Assembly (NCBI RefSeq): GCF_034931405.1
Contig: NZ_JAYGHA010000012.1
Span: 86,455-150,454, forward strand
Source of the DNA: RDYJ01 sp034931405
Lineage (GTDB): Bacteria > Cyanobacteriota > Cyanobacteriia > Cyanobacteriales > Nostocaceae
Reading direction: 5' to 3'
Length of the DNA: 64,000 bases
Part shown: positions 1 through 10,351 of the stretch, one piece after another
How positions within the stretch are numbered: the stretch's first letter is position 1
How the letters are laid out: every line of letters begins with the position of its first letter
Notes under the pieces: model-generated
What the model was told of the DNA's origin: nothing
The model's input: only the letters and a program-made list of their open reading frames with translations
Databases searched by the model: none
Made by a program: the position numbers and the translations under genes

Positions 1-60
1 TGGAAATAAAACATACCTTACTCTCTTGGGTAACTACAGTTGTAGGAAAAAAACACAATC

Positions 61-1137
61 ATGCTTGATATCATTATCATTCTCTCATTTATTTTGGCAG
101 CGTCGGGAGTAGGTTACTTTAGCACCGATCTACTCCCCGCAGGAACTCTCGACGGAGTAACAAACCTAGACGCATTGCGGTTAGTCGTTGCTGTCTTTGC
201 TGCTATTATTGGTGGTGCAATTGGGCTAAGTTTCCAAACCACATACCGTCGTTTAGAAGCACAAGTCCGAGAAATGCCCCTCGAAGTCATTTTAACTCGT
301 GCTATTGGCTTGGTAATTGGGCTATTACTCGCCAACTTAATGTTAGCCCCGCTATTTTTACTACCCATTCCCCCAGATTTCAGCTTTATTAAACCTCTAG
401 TCGCAGTTGTCGGTAGTATAATACTTTCCGTCACTGGCATGAATTTGGCAGATACTCACGGACGGGGTTTATTACGCTTAATTAATCCCAACACCGTAGA
501 AACTTTGGTAGTAGAAGGAACTCTTAAACCTGCTAATACCAAAGTTTTAGACACTAGCTGCATTATTGATGGCCGCATTGAAACCTTACTAGAAACCGGA
601 TTTTTAGAAGGGGTAATTATTGTACCGCAGTTTGTTTTACAAGAACTGCAACAAGTCGCAGACGCAACTAAAGACATCAAGCGAGTCAGAGGAAGACGGG
701 GTTTAGAAATTCTCAACCGCATTAAAGAAGCTTATCCAGAAAGGATTTTAATTAACCCGGCTGATTACGAAGATATTGCTACTGTTGATGCCAAATTGGT
801 AAAATTTGCCCAAGAAATCAACGGTACTCTGTTAACTAATGACTACAATTTATCTAAGGTTGCTAGTGTGCAGAAAGTCCCAGTTTTGAATGTGAATGAT
901 TTGGTAAACGCAGTTCGTCCATCTTATTTACCTGGCGATAATCTTGACTTAAAAATTCTCAAAGAAGGTAAAGAACCAAGTCAAGGTGTTGGTTATTTGG
1001 ATGATGGAACAATGGTTGTTGTCGAAGAAGGAAGCGGTTATGTTGGTGGCGAATTACGGGTAGTTGTCACCAGTGCTTTACAAACTTCAGCCGGAAGAAT
1101 GATTTTTGCTAAACCTCAAGCTTCCGCTTTAGCGTGA
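61..1137 (+). CDS. PIN/TRAM domain membrane protein
   Basis: A 358-residue protein. Its N-terminal 130 residues hold about four hydrophobic segments (roughly 2-20, 40-58, 80-100, 110-128). A PIN nuclease-like domain follows, with VLDTSCIIDGR at residues 162-172 giving acidic residues D164 and D170, and then a TRAM-like RNA-binding segment near residues 285-345. This is the YacL-type architecture found in cyanobacteria and Firmicutes. PIN domains cut RNA, so a membrane-tethered RNase role is likely but not shown. The ATG is the first in frame. A hairpin terminator follows the stop. The neighbouring Calx-beta gene is convergent. Confidence 0.88.
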   Translation: MLDIIIILSFILAASGVGYFSTDLLPAGTLDGVTNLDALRLVVAVFAAIIGGAIGLSFQTTYRRLEAQVREMPLEVILTRAIGLVIGLLLANLMLAPLFLLPIPPDFSFIKPLVAVVGSIILSVTGMNLADTHGRGLLRLINPNTVETLVVEGTLKPANTKVLDTSCIIDGRIETLLETGFLEGVIIVPQFVLQELQQVADATKDIKRVRGRRGLEILNRIKEAYPERILINPADYEDIATVDAKLVKFAQEINGTLLTNDYNLSKVASVQKVPVLNVNDLVNAVRPSYLPGDNLDLKILKEGKEPSQGVGYLDDGTMVVVEEGSGYVGGELRVVVTSALQTSAGRMIFAKPQASALA

Positions 1138-1166
1138 GGGAAATGGTAAAAAAAATAGCAGTTCTC

Positions 1167-1199
1167 AAATCCCTGATTTCTTGAAGAAGTTGGGGATTT
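1167..1199 (+). terminator. Hairpin terminator after the PIN/TRAM gene
   Basis: AAATCCC near 1167 pairs with GGGGATTT at 1192-1199 around a TTCTT/AGAA inner stem. It is followed by a short T run. It starts 30 bases after the stop codon and belongs to a family of similar hairpins seen elsewhere in the window. Confidence 0.6.
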
Positions 1200-1237
1200 T
1201 GTTATTGATATCTTGTCAAAATTCAGGTGAGGCGATA

Positions 1238-1304
1238 AGATCCCCGACTTCTTTTATTTATTATGTCCATAAATGATAAATTGATCTGGTGAAGTCGGGG
1301 ATCT
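1238..1304. repeat. Inverted repeat with 14-base arms
   Basis: AGATCCCCGACTTC (1238-1251) is exactly complementary to GAAGTCGGGGATCT (1291-1304), with a 39-base AT-rich loop. It probably acts as a dispersed hairpin or bidirectional terminator between the convergent genes. Confidence 0.6.
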
Positions 1305-1314
1305 GGGTATGAAC

Positions 1315-1430
1315 CAATACTGTTCGGTTAAGCGATAGCGCAACCCAACAAAAGTCTATCAATGTTGGGTTTCCTAACGTCAACCCAACCTACATAATTA
1401 TATTTTTTGGGCTTAACCGAAAAGTATTGA
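1315..1430. mobile_element. MITE-like element with terminal inverted repeats
   Basis: CAATAC followed by TTCGGTTAAGC at 1315-1333 matches, inverted, GCTTAACCGA followed by AGTATTG at 1411-1430. Inside are two copies of a CAACCCAAC motif. There is no coding capacity. Size (about 116 bp), terminal repeats and intergenic position fit a miniature inverted-repeat element. Confidence 0.55.
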
Positions 1431-1472
1431 TTGGTGATTAACCTGGGAATTAATTCCCAGGTATTTACTCAA

Positions 1473-4400
1473 TTAACCAACAGGGGTAATCGAAAAATTG
1501 AATTTAATAATTATGTCATTGTAATCCAAATCACCACCACCAGGTAAATCTTCAAAACCAAAAGTGTTATCTCCCAACAAACGAATGTGGTCTACTCCAT
1601 CAGAATTTACTCCCAAGTAAGGGAAATAAACTTGGGGATCATTGCTAGTGTTACTATCAGTTAACTGGGATAAACTTCCATTGACAATGATCATCGGCGC
1701 AAATATTGAACCACCTGCAATTATGGCGCTGTCTGTAAATTTACCTTGGTTAGCAACAGCAAATTTGATGGCTTCACCACTATCCACATCTGTAAGCAGA
1801 TTGTTGATTGCAGCTTGCAAATAATTTGTTCGATTAGCAGCGGTGGCTTGTAAACCGCCAATTTCTCCTTGAGCAGTATCGACTTTATAAAAGTAGACTT
1901 CGTTATTAAATGCTGCTTCTCGGAAAACAGAAAAATCTGCTCTCACCGTACCTGTTATACCTGTTAAATCAATTAATTCTGCTTGGTTATCCCCTTGGTA
2001 TTTTGTACCTATAGTTGATAATTCTTCAGTAGATTCAATCTTCACTACTAAAGAATTAAATTCTGTAATAGTGCTACTTTCCTTCCAAGAAAGAGTAAAA
2101 CTACCCTCTTCTTGAGTAACTATTTGGGTTGAAGATTCAGCAAAGACAATGTTTGTAGTTGAAATATTTCCAGCCCGGAAACCATCAATTGTACCCTCTC
2201 TGACTAAAAAGAATTGCAAGTGACTACCAGAATTAAATCCTAGTAAGCGTGTCAGACTGTTAGTGTCAATTTCAGTTTTAAACAGATCAGGAAGATTAGC
2301 AAGAGTCGAGAAAATGCTTTTACCTTGGAGTCTGGCTCGTTCTAAAGCTGCTTCGTTGTAACCTTGTTCTCCAGGTTTAATACCCTCAATGCTACCGTCT
2401 TCGTCATCAACAGCAAATACACCAAGTTCATTAACAACACTAGAACTACTAGAAATGAGAGTGGCTTTGAGTCTTACAGATTCACTAATACCTTTGATGG
2501 TAAAGATGTTGTTGTTATTAATAGAAGCTAGTGGAATATCATCATCATTGATAGTTCCCTTAGCTACGCCGTTAGTAGAACTGATAGTAGCTCCATTTGC
2601 AGCACTACTCAAGTTGACTGTGAAAGTTTCATTTTCTTCCACCCGGAAATCTTCTGCTGTTTCAACTGTAAAGGTTTTCTCTGTTTCTCCTACAGCAAAG
2701 GTGAGAGTTTCAGTTTTTGGTGTAAAGTCGTTTTCACTAGCTGTATCGCTAACATTAATGGCTGTCGCCAAAGTTACTGCTTGTGCTGTTTGGGTATCCC
2801 CTGTCCGCGTAACGGTAAAAGTGAGCGCATTACCTTCAGTTGCTTCAGCATCTGCGATCGCAAATACANNNNNNNNNNNNNNNNNNNNNNNNNNNNNNNN
2901 NNNNNNNNNNNNNNNNNNNNNNNNNNNNNNNNNNNNNNNNNNNNNNNNNNNNNNNNNNNNNNNNNNNNNNNNNNNNNNNNNNNNNNNNNNNNNNNNNNNN
3001 NNNNNNNNNNNNNNNNNNNNNNNNNNNNNNNNNNNNNNNNNNNNNNNNNNNNNNNNNNNNNNNNNNNNNNNNNNNNNNNNNNNNNNNNNNNNNNNNNNNN
3101 NNNNNNNNNNNNNNNNNNNNNNNNNNNNNNNNNNNNNNNNNNNNNNNNNNNNNNNNNNNNNNNNNNNNNNNNNNNNNNNNNNNNNNNNNNNNNNNNNNNN
3201 NNNNNNNNNNNNNNNNNNNNNNNNNNNNNNNNNNNNNNNNNNNNNNNNNNNNNNNNNNNNNNNNNNNNNNNNNNNNNNNNNNNNNNNNNNNNNNNNNNNN
3301 NNNNNNNNNNNNNNNNNNNNNNNNNNNNNNNNNNNNNNNNNNNNNNNNNNNNNNNNNNNNNNNNNNNNNNNNNNNNNNNNNNNNNNNNNNNNNNNNNNNN
3401 NNNNNNNNNNNNNNNNNNNNNNNNNNNNNNNNNNNNNNNGGGGCTGGATCATCATTGGTGATAGTTCCTTGAACTGTACTGTTGGTGTCACTAATAACTG
3501 CACCAGCTGTAGCATTACTCAAGGCGACTGTGAAAGTCTCATCACCTTCAAACAAAGCATCTTGAGTTGTGACAACTGTAAAAGTTTTTTCAGTTTCACC
3601 CTGAGAAAAGGTGAGAGTTTGAGTATTTGCAGTGAAGTCACTAGCACTAGCTGTATTTCCTGCACCAATAGATGTAGATACAGTTACGCTTTGAGGAGTC
3701 AGGTTATCTCTAGAACGAGTAACAGTAAAGACGATCGCATTTCCTTCTTCAGCTTCAGCTGCAACTACGCTAAATTCAGCAGGTGTATCATCATCAGTAA
3801 TCGTTCCTTTGGCTGTACCATTCGTATTACTGATAATTGCACCATCTGTAGCATTGCTCAAGGTGACAGTGAAAGTCTCATCATCTTCCACTACAGCATC
3901 CTGAGTTGTGACAACTGTAAAAGTTTTCTCAGTTTCACCAGTTGCAAAAGTCAGAGTTTGAGTATTTGCAGTGAAGTCAGTATCACTAGCTGTATCACCA
4001 GCAGCAATAGATGTGGCTACATTTACACTTTGAGCAGCTTGAGCATCTCCTGTGCGGGTGATGGTAAAAGTAAGATCACTTCCTTCTAGTGCTTGAGCAG
4101 ATGCAATAGTAAATACAGGGGCTGGATCATCATTGGTGATAGTTCCCACTGCTGTACCATTGGTGTCACTAATAACTGCACCAGCTGTAGCATTACTCAA
4201 GGCGACTGTGAAAGTCTCATCACCTTCAAATAAAGCATCTTCAGTTGTGACAACTGTAAAAGTTTTCTCAGTTTCACCAGTTGCAAAAGTCAAGGTTTGA
4301 GTATTTGCAGTGAAGTCACTAGCACTAGCTGTATCACCAGCAGCAATAGATGTGGCTACAGTTACGCTTTGAGCAGCTTGAGCATCTCCTGTGCGAGTGA

Positions 4401-5577
4401 TAGTGAAAGTAAGATCACTTCCCTCTAGTGCTTGAGCAGCAGTGATACTAAATACAGGGGCTGGATCATCATTGGTGATAGTTCCTTGGGCTGTACCAGC
4501 AATAGAACTGATAATTGATCCATTAGTAGGATTACTTAAGGTAAGAGTGAAAGTCTCATTACCTTCAAACAAAGCATCTTGAGTAGTTTGAACTGTAAAG
4601 GTTTTGTGGGTTTCACCCTGAGAAAAGGTGAGAGTTTGAGTATTTGCGGTGAAGTCATTAGCACTAGCTGTATTTCCTGCACCAATAGATGTAGATACAG
4701 TCACTGTTTGGTCAACTAAAATATCACCAGTGCGAGTAATGGTGAAAGTAATAGCATTACCTTCAACTGCTGAAGCGTTAGCAATCGAGAAAACGGGAAT
4801 TATAAAGCCGAAGTCGTTGGGTGTGAGAGTGTCTTTATTAACATTTCTTAAAATGCCAAACTCTTTTTCAGAACCATCGATCAGAGCTTTGACAATTGTA
4901 TCAGCCCCAACTTGCTCTAGGATGATATCTTCAAAACTTTGGACTTGTATGATGCCAGCAATGATAACTTTATCTACACCGGTCGTAAAATCTAATACTT
5001 CTGCTGGTACATCTGGGATAGAGCCGTTACCAAAATAAAATAGGTCTATTCCATCACCGCCGGTCATTTGAGTACCTTGTTTACCAGCAAATAGCGAATC
5101 GTTACCAGCATCACCAAATAAGCGATCGCTCGCCAATAACCCAATCAGAATATCATCGCCTTCACCACCCTCAAGGGTATTATTTCCATCACCACCTTGA
5201 ACTACTAATTTATCATTGCCAATACCGCCATTGAGGATGTTAAGACTACCTTCTATGACATAAAGCTCATCATCTCCAGCACCACCAGCTAGTGTATTAT
5301 TATTTCCTTCAACTACAACCAGGAGATCGTCGTCTTCTCCTCCATCAAGACTGTTATTACCGGAAATACCTACAGCAAATAAGTTATCTTTGCCAACACC
5401 ACCGATCAGGATATCGTCATGGTTGGCAAAAAGTTCATCGTTACCAGCACCACCATCAAGGGTGTTATTTCCATTACCACCAACTGCATCTAGGATATCG
5501 TCTCCTTCCAAGCCAAAGACTTCATCACCTTGTTGGGCAAACAATTCATCGTTATCAGGAGTACCGTTAATAATCAT
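1473..5577 (-). CDS. Calx-beta/RTX repeat protein with DUF4114 end (interrupted by gap)
   Basis: This is best read as one very long gene broken by the N run at 2869-3439. From the N terminus it has about 200 residues of RTX-type Gly/Asp/Asn-rich nonapeptides (GGAGNDEL, GGEGDD), a short linker, at least four Calx-beta domains of about 107 residues (each beginning VFSI.. with EGN and FT.TRTGD), then the gap. After the gap come one more Calx-beta domain and a C-terminal DUF4114 (G.NSDG.DHIRLLGDN.FGFEDLPGGGDLDYND). No catalytic domain is seen. Calx-beta and RTX both bind calcium, so a secreted or surface adhesin is likely. The start is placed at the ATG before IINGTPDND. The reading frame shifts across the gap because its 571 bases are not a multiple of three, so the gap length is probably only an estimate. 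Confidence 0.75.
2869..3439. other. Assembly gap inside Calx-beta repeats
   Basis: A run of 571 Ns. It begins where one Calx-beta domain starts and ends where another finishes, so it hides a whole number of roughly 320-bp repeats. Nearly identical repeat DNA flanks it (GGGGCTGGATCATCATTGG occurs at 3439, 4118 and 4456), which explains why assembly failed. Confidence 0.95.
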
Positions 5578-6045
5578 GATTGTGTTTTTAGCTAAGTGGT
5601 TTTTCAATAAATACAGATAATACAAGACTCGGAAATTTTTTTCACGGTTCTGTATACCTAACAAGATATATTAAACCATAATGTATATTTTTGTTTCCAA
5701 GTAATAGTGAAATCAAGCCTGACAAAAATAGCCTCAACTTATTGATTTATAAGTTTTTATCAGGTTAAGACTACTTAATTTTGTCCTGAATATTGATAAT
5801 ATACATCTCATTAATTGATTAATCAATTATTATTGAAAGTTTATTAAGAAATTAAGAATTGATTTACCATCTTGGCAATTCAATCTGTATGCAGTTCTTG
5901 AAAACGATAAATATGATCCATACAATAGGATTTTTTAATTCTTTTTCATGTTGATTTAATTTTTTTATGAGATGGGAAAACATCAAAGGGAAAAGGAAAA
6001 CAGGGTCATTGTTCCCTGTATCCTTTCCCTATTAGATCAAGCTAT
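5578..6045. other. AT-rich intergenic region upstream of the Calx-beta gene
   Basis: No gene is seen. It holds the promoter of the minus-strand Calx-beta gene, a single Pho-box-like half site (CTTAACCT on the minus strand, 5762-5769) and the terminator of the next gene at 5987-6030. Without the 11-bp repetition seen upstream of the phosphatase genes, the half site is weak evidence for Pho control. Confidence 0.4.
5987..6030 (-). terminator. Strong hairpin terminator of the phytase-like gene
   Basis: AGGGAAAAGGAAAACAGGG pairs with CCCTGTATCCTTTCCCT around a 7-base loop, 15 bases past the stop of the minus-strand gene ending at 6046. Confidence 0.7.
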
Positions 6046-9000
6046 TTACATGAAAGCAAAATTAGCAGCCGTCAAGCTAGTGGTATCAATTCCGTTTAGC
6101 ATGGCAATAGTTGTACTACCCACCATAATGCTATTACCACTGAGAGTTAAATCAGTGAAGTCAAAACCAGCACCTTGACCGGCAATACCTAAAACATCAG
6201 TACCCATTTCAAAGTCAAGGATGGTGTTAGCAGCACTTGGTAGATCGCCAGTGAGTATCCAGAATTGGTCAGCACCTGCACCACCAGCAAGAATATTACC
6301 GCCACCTTCTTGAACGTAGAATTGATCATCACCATCACCACCTAAAGCGCGACCATCTGCACCCAGGTAGAAGATGTCATTTCCTGTACCACCAGAGAGA
6401 CGGTATCCAGTAGCATCTGTTGCGTCTAGTTCATCATCTCCGCTACCACCAAAAGAGCGATCGCCATCTCCCACATAGATAATATCAGTGCCACTACCTG
6501 TAAAGATGCGATTGTTACCTGCTTGGCTACCACCAAAGGGAACATCTACCTCATCGTTTCCAGCACCTGTGAATACTATATTATTCACGCCATCAAAGTC
6601 AACTCCAGCTATCAGGATATCTGCACCGGGTGTACCTGTAACCAATACATTACTCGACTCAGGTACAGAAATTGACCTAGAACTGAAATTATCAAATGTG
6701 GAATCGTTATTATCATTCCCCAAAGGAAAGCCTGCTGTGCTAATATCTGCTACCAGAGCAGAAAAACCACTAACTAGAGGATTATCTGTATCTGTGGCCA
6801 TGAGGGTATAAAGCTCATTTGTCCCTGAAGCATCAAAATAACGACTGGTGAGTTTATTGCCAATAACTTCTAACTCAACAAAATAAGCCTGGTCCAATGA
6901 CGGTAAAATATTCTCAGCACTAGCTAGAACAGTTGCTTGCTGTCCAACCACCTTACTCAATAGCAGTCTATTTGCACTAAAATCAATTGCAGCAACATAG
7001 GAACTACCAGTAGATGGTTTTACCCTAGCCATTACACCTATCTGATCATTACTATCACCTGCTGGGTTGAACAGTGCAGAGACTTTAACATCTTCAAAAA
7101 CCTCATTTGTAACATTGAAAACGCTGGTAGCAAACCCACCATCTGATGCTAATAGTTCATTCTTTAATCGCAGGATATTATTACCATCAAGGGACTCAAT
7201 AATGGGATCAAAGACAACTCTAGTTGGTGGGTTGCTTGGGATGAAACCAACTGCAACAATTGAGGTTGGTAAAGGACTTTCAAAATTGAAAGAGAAAAAG
7301 CCCACATTTGCTACTGGCAGACTATTTGGTAAATCAATAATACCCAGTTTTACAGGAGTAGGTCCAGCAACACCAAAATCATTATCATTAATCAACGCTA
7401 AGGTATTAGGTGAAACTAACGCTAAACCCTCTAATTTCTCAACTCCTGTATAACCGATTTCTGCTGCATTCACAATTAAACTCTTGCTAACAGAAGTAAT
7501 ACCAGCAGCAGTTAACTCAGTCAGGGTTAGTTGTTCAATTGTCTTATCTGCTGGCAAAGTAAAGTTAGCAGGATTATGGATATTAGTAGCGGTTGCTAAA
7601 TCAATTTGATAGATAAGTTTATTGGAAGTATTATCACTTCTATCATCTCTTTCAACAACTGCAAATTTTCCATTTCCTAAAGAAACAGCATCACCGATTT
7701 TATCTGTTCTAGAATTACCTGTGCCTGTAATATCATCTAAAAGATAGAGATATTCACCAGTTACAGTTTTAGAAACAACATCAAATTCTAGAATTCGCAA
7801 ATTACGGGAATTTCTAGAAGTTGCATCATTAGTAACATCAGGATTATCAATTGCACTTTGAATAAAAGCATAAAGCTTATTACCTTCTAGTGCTACAGCT
7901 TCAAAACCCCGGTTATTTCGACGTTGTGCGTAAACTGCTGGTAATACTTCAGTTCCAAAAGTTCCTGCGGTTTGATCTGGGTCTGTTGCAGTTGCTGTTC
8001 CTTGGGGAATGAAACGATCAAGTAATTTACCATTCACATCAAAATGATAAATTGCGGGACGGTATTCATCCACCATCCAATAGTCGCCATTTGGTGCAAT
8101 AACGATACCTTCTAAATCAGCACCCAAGGTATCATTAGGTAAAACTTGACCATTTAAATCCACACCAATTTCATCAGTGTAAGCTGTTCCACCTGCTCCA
8201 GCTTGCAAATTAGGAAGTCCTGTTAATGGGGTTGTACCATCTTCACGAAATAACCCAGTTCTGTTCGTGATGGTGATTTCATCAGTAGTTTGATTCAGTT
8301 CAAAACTGACTATTTCTGGTTGGAAATCAGGTAATAAAAATGGTCTATTTTGACCTGTGGGTTCTCCATTAGGACCTCTATCAGTATGGGTAACAAATTG
8401 CAGATTACCATTTGTTGCTAATCCCTGGAAATACAAACCGGAAAAACCACCTAAAAAGATATCATCCCCAGCAGAAGTTGTTCCTAATAAGGGTAGGTCT
8501 TGAAATTCATAAGTAGTTAACTGCGGTGCTGGATTGATTTCATAAAAACTAGCAGTGTTACTAACTTCATGAGAAACTGCTAGTAAAGGTTTACCATTAG
8601 GACTATCTTCACCAGCAATGAATTTTAACCCTTCAGGACTGATATCACCTTCATTTCTAATATACTGAATAAACTCAGGTGCAGTCGGGTCACTGAGGTT
8701 ATAAACCATCACCCCACCACCAGCGCGTTCTAAACCAATAAAACCGTAGGGTATACCATCAATAACACCAACAGCTACACTTTCTGGTTCAGGTCCTTTA
8801 TTATCGGAACGAGTATCAACATCGTCAGGAGAACCATTATTAGCATTGAAAAGAGAGGGAGCTTTTGCGGCTGTAATTCTTTCAAGTTGGTCGCCACTAT
8901 CAAATACTAAATTACCTTGGCCATCCCAAATTGAGAAAGAACGAGCGCCGTAAGCATAAAGTTTATCAAAATCTCCGTCTCCGTCTGTATCTCCCAGGGT

Positions 9001-10059
9001 ATTGGTAATGAGCAAACGACCTAAATTAGCATCAGCTTGTAATTCAGCCGCATTAGGAAAAGCTGTTGGATCTAAGATGATATCTTTAATCCTTGTTTCT
9101 TCATTGAAAATATCACCTTCTTCATCATTAGGTGCAGGTAAAACATTATCACCTGTGGGACGGATACGAGCATCTCCTTCATTAGCGGTGATGTAATAGG
9201 TTACGCCACCAACTTGAAAAGAGCTAATAGCATCGGGTTGGTACATTCCAAAAACAGGCCTGTTTTCGATATTAATACCACCGTCTCTATCACTGGCATC
9301 TAAACCATTTCCAGGTAAACTATGGTCTTTGAAACCTAAAGGTAAAACACTGCTAATAGTGCCATTAGCGATATCAAGAACGGCAATAGCATTATTATCT
9401 TGTAAAGTTATCACAGCAGTTTGATTATCAGGAGAAACTGCAATATACTCTGGTTCTAAATCTTGAGCTACTGTAGCATTCAGCCCAAAAATTCTCACTC
9501 CTGCTGCTTTTAATGTTGCTTCCTGTCCATTAAATGCTGTAAAATCAGCAGTCGTGACATTGCTATCATTTAAAGTTGCAATATCTCCAGAAACATCAAT
9601 AATACTCACTGAACCTTCTGGATCAACAGTATAATCTTCGTTTGGTTCTCCTTCATTAGCAACAAGTAATTTGCTGCCATCAGGAGTGAAAGTGATCATG
9701 TCAGGTAAAGCACCAACTGTCACTTCGGAAATTTTAGCGAGAGTAACTGCATCGTAAAAAACAACTTTACCAGGATCGGTACTTGTATTGGCAGAAATAG
9801 CAACAGCAACAATACTATTTTCAGAACCTGTTCCTTTTCTAACCGCTACACTTTGAATTCCTGCACCTAAGCTAGAAAGATCAATTTCATTAATCTGTAT
9901 AGGTTGAGTGGGATCAGCAGCATCAACTACTTGCAGAACAGGTTTACCTTCAAATTCTCCAGTTACAAACAGGCGTTGAGATTTGGGGTCAAAATCAGAA
10001 ATTTCCGCGCCGTTTAAGCTAACAGTGCCGATGTGATTGAGTTGAATTGAATTTGTCAT
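6046..10059 (-). CDS. Secreted choice-of-anchor I / phytase-like esterase with RTX end
   Basis: A 1337-residue protein with no signal peptide. Residues about 8-510 form a beta-propeller of the choice-of-anchor I type (DFDPKSQRLFVTGEFEG, TFTPDGSKLLVANEGEPNE). Residues about 515-950 match the esterase-like activity of phytase family (FSGLYFQG, THTDRGPNGEPT, PNGDYWMVDEY). Residues about 960-1115 look like a lectin-type jelly roll. Residues 1142-1337 are the RTX module shared with four neighbours. RTX ends of this kind carry the signal for type I secretion and bind calcium. Its likely job is release of phosphate from organic phosphorus outside the cell. A triple Pho-box repeat lies 111 bases upstream, supporting phosphate-starvation control. 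The exact substrate cannot be told. Confidence 0.85.
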   Translation of the reverse strand: MTNSIQLNHIGTVSLNGAEISDFDPKSQRLFVTGEFEGKPVLQVVDAADPTQPIQINEIDLSSLGAGIQSVAVRKGTGSENSIVAVAISANTSTDPGKVVFYDAVTLAKISEVTVGALPDMITFTPDGSKLLVANEGEPNEDYTVDPEGSVSIIDVSGDIATLNDSNVTTADFTAFNGQEATLKAAGVRIFGLNATVAQDLEPEYIAVSPDNQTAVITLQDNNAIAVLDIANGTISSVLPLGFKDHSLPGNGLDASDRDGGINIENRPVFGMYQPDAISSFQVGGVTYYITANEGDARIRPTGDNVLPAPNDEEGDIFNEETRIKDIILDPTAFPNAAELQADANLGRLLITNTLGDTDGDGDFDKLYAYGARSFSIWDGQGNLVFDSGDQLERITAAKAPSLFNANNGSPDDVDTRSDNKGPEPESVAVGVIDGIPYGFIGLERAGGGVMVYNLSDPTAPEFIQYIRNEGDISPEGLKFIAGEDSPNGKPLLAVSHEVSNTASFYEINPAPQLTTYEFQDLPLLGTTSAGDDIFLGGFSGLYFQGLATNGNLQFVTHTDRGPNGEPTGQNRPFLLPDFQPEIVSFELNQTTDEITITNRTGLFREDGTTPLTGLPNLQAGAGGTAYTDEIGVDLNGQVLPNDTLGADLEGIVIAPNGDYWMVDEYRPAIYHFDVNGKLLDRFIPQGTATATDPDQTAGTFGTEVLPAVYAQRRNNRGFEAVALEGNKLYAFIQSAIDNPDVTNDATSRNSRNLRILEFDVVSKTVTGEYLYLLDDITGTGNSRTDKIGDAVSLGNGKFAVVERDDRSDNTSNKLIYQIDLATATNIHNPANFTLPADKTIEQLTLTELTAAGITSVSKSLIVNAAEIGYTGVEKLEGLALVSPNTLALINDNDFGVAGPTPVKLGIIDLPNSLPVANVGFFSFNFESPLPTSIVAVGFIPSNPPTRVVFDPIIESLDGNNILRLKNELLASDGGFATSVFNVTNEVFEDVKVSALFNPAGDSNDQIGVMARVKPSTGSSYVAAIDFSANRLLLSKVVGQQATVLASAENILPSLDQAYFVELEVIGNKLTSRYFDASGTNELYTLMATDTDNPLVSGFSALVADISTAGFPLGNDNNDSTFDNFSSRSISVPESSNVLVTGTPGADILIAGVDFDGVNNIVFTGAGNDEVDVPFGGSQAGNNRIFTGSGTDIIYVGDGDRSFGGSGDDELDATDATGYRLSGGTGNDIFYLGADGRALGGDGDDQFYVQEGGGNILAGGAGADQFWILTGDLPSAANTILDFEMGTDVLGIAGQGAGFDFTDLTLSGNSIMVGSTTIAMLNGIDTTSLTAANFAFM

Positions 10060-10169
10060 TTTTATATTTGTAATTAGAGTTTGATGATTAGTTTGTAGTG
10101 AGAACTTTAGTCCTCTGCTAATTTTGATACCAGAGTTTTTATCCTGACTACCAACAAAACGTTACCCTA

Positions 10170-10202
10170 GTAAAGTTAAGAAATAAATAACAAAAGATTA
10201 AG
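10170..10202 (-). promoter_or_regulatory. Candidate Pho box (triple 11-bp repeat)
   Basis: On the minus strand CTTAATCT, GTTATTTA and CTTAACTT are each spaced by three bases. The known cyanobacterial SphR/PhoB box is three copies of PyTTAAPyPy(T/A) with this spacing. It lies 111 bases upstream of the phytase-like gene starting at 10059. Confidence 0.65.
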
Positions 10203-10300
10203 GAATAAGTTATTAATGAAATTTGATACCAAATTTTTAAAATATCTATCGTAGAATTTAATTCTTTGCATAAGACATTTTTATAAAATCCAATCCTTAA

Positions 10301-10334
10301 AATGGGAGAGTTAAGAAAACCATACTCTCCCAAT
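10301..10334 (-). terminator. Hairpin terminator of the alkaline phosphatase gene
   Basis: TGGGAGAGT (10303-10311) pairs with ACTCTCCCA (10324-10332), just past the stop of the minus-strand phosphatase gene. Nearly the same hairpin recurs at 13193-13222. Confidence 0.65.
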
Positions 10335-10351
10335 TTGCCTAAACTAATTGA

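Noticed and set aside
2389..4089. Long plus-strand open frame across the gap
   Set aside because: It is the reverse of the Calx-beta gene; translated repeats on the minus strand are clear and the frame contains the N run.
1473..5664. Two separate minus-strand genes overlapping in the gap
   Set aside because: The frame break coincides with the N run, and Calx-beta domains continue on both sides; a single gene with an unknown gap length is simpler.
10148..10333. 61-residue open frame on the minus strand
   Set aside because: It overlaps the Pho box and terminator region, has no ribosome site and no recognisable protein features.
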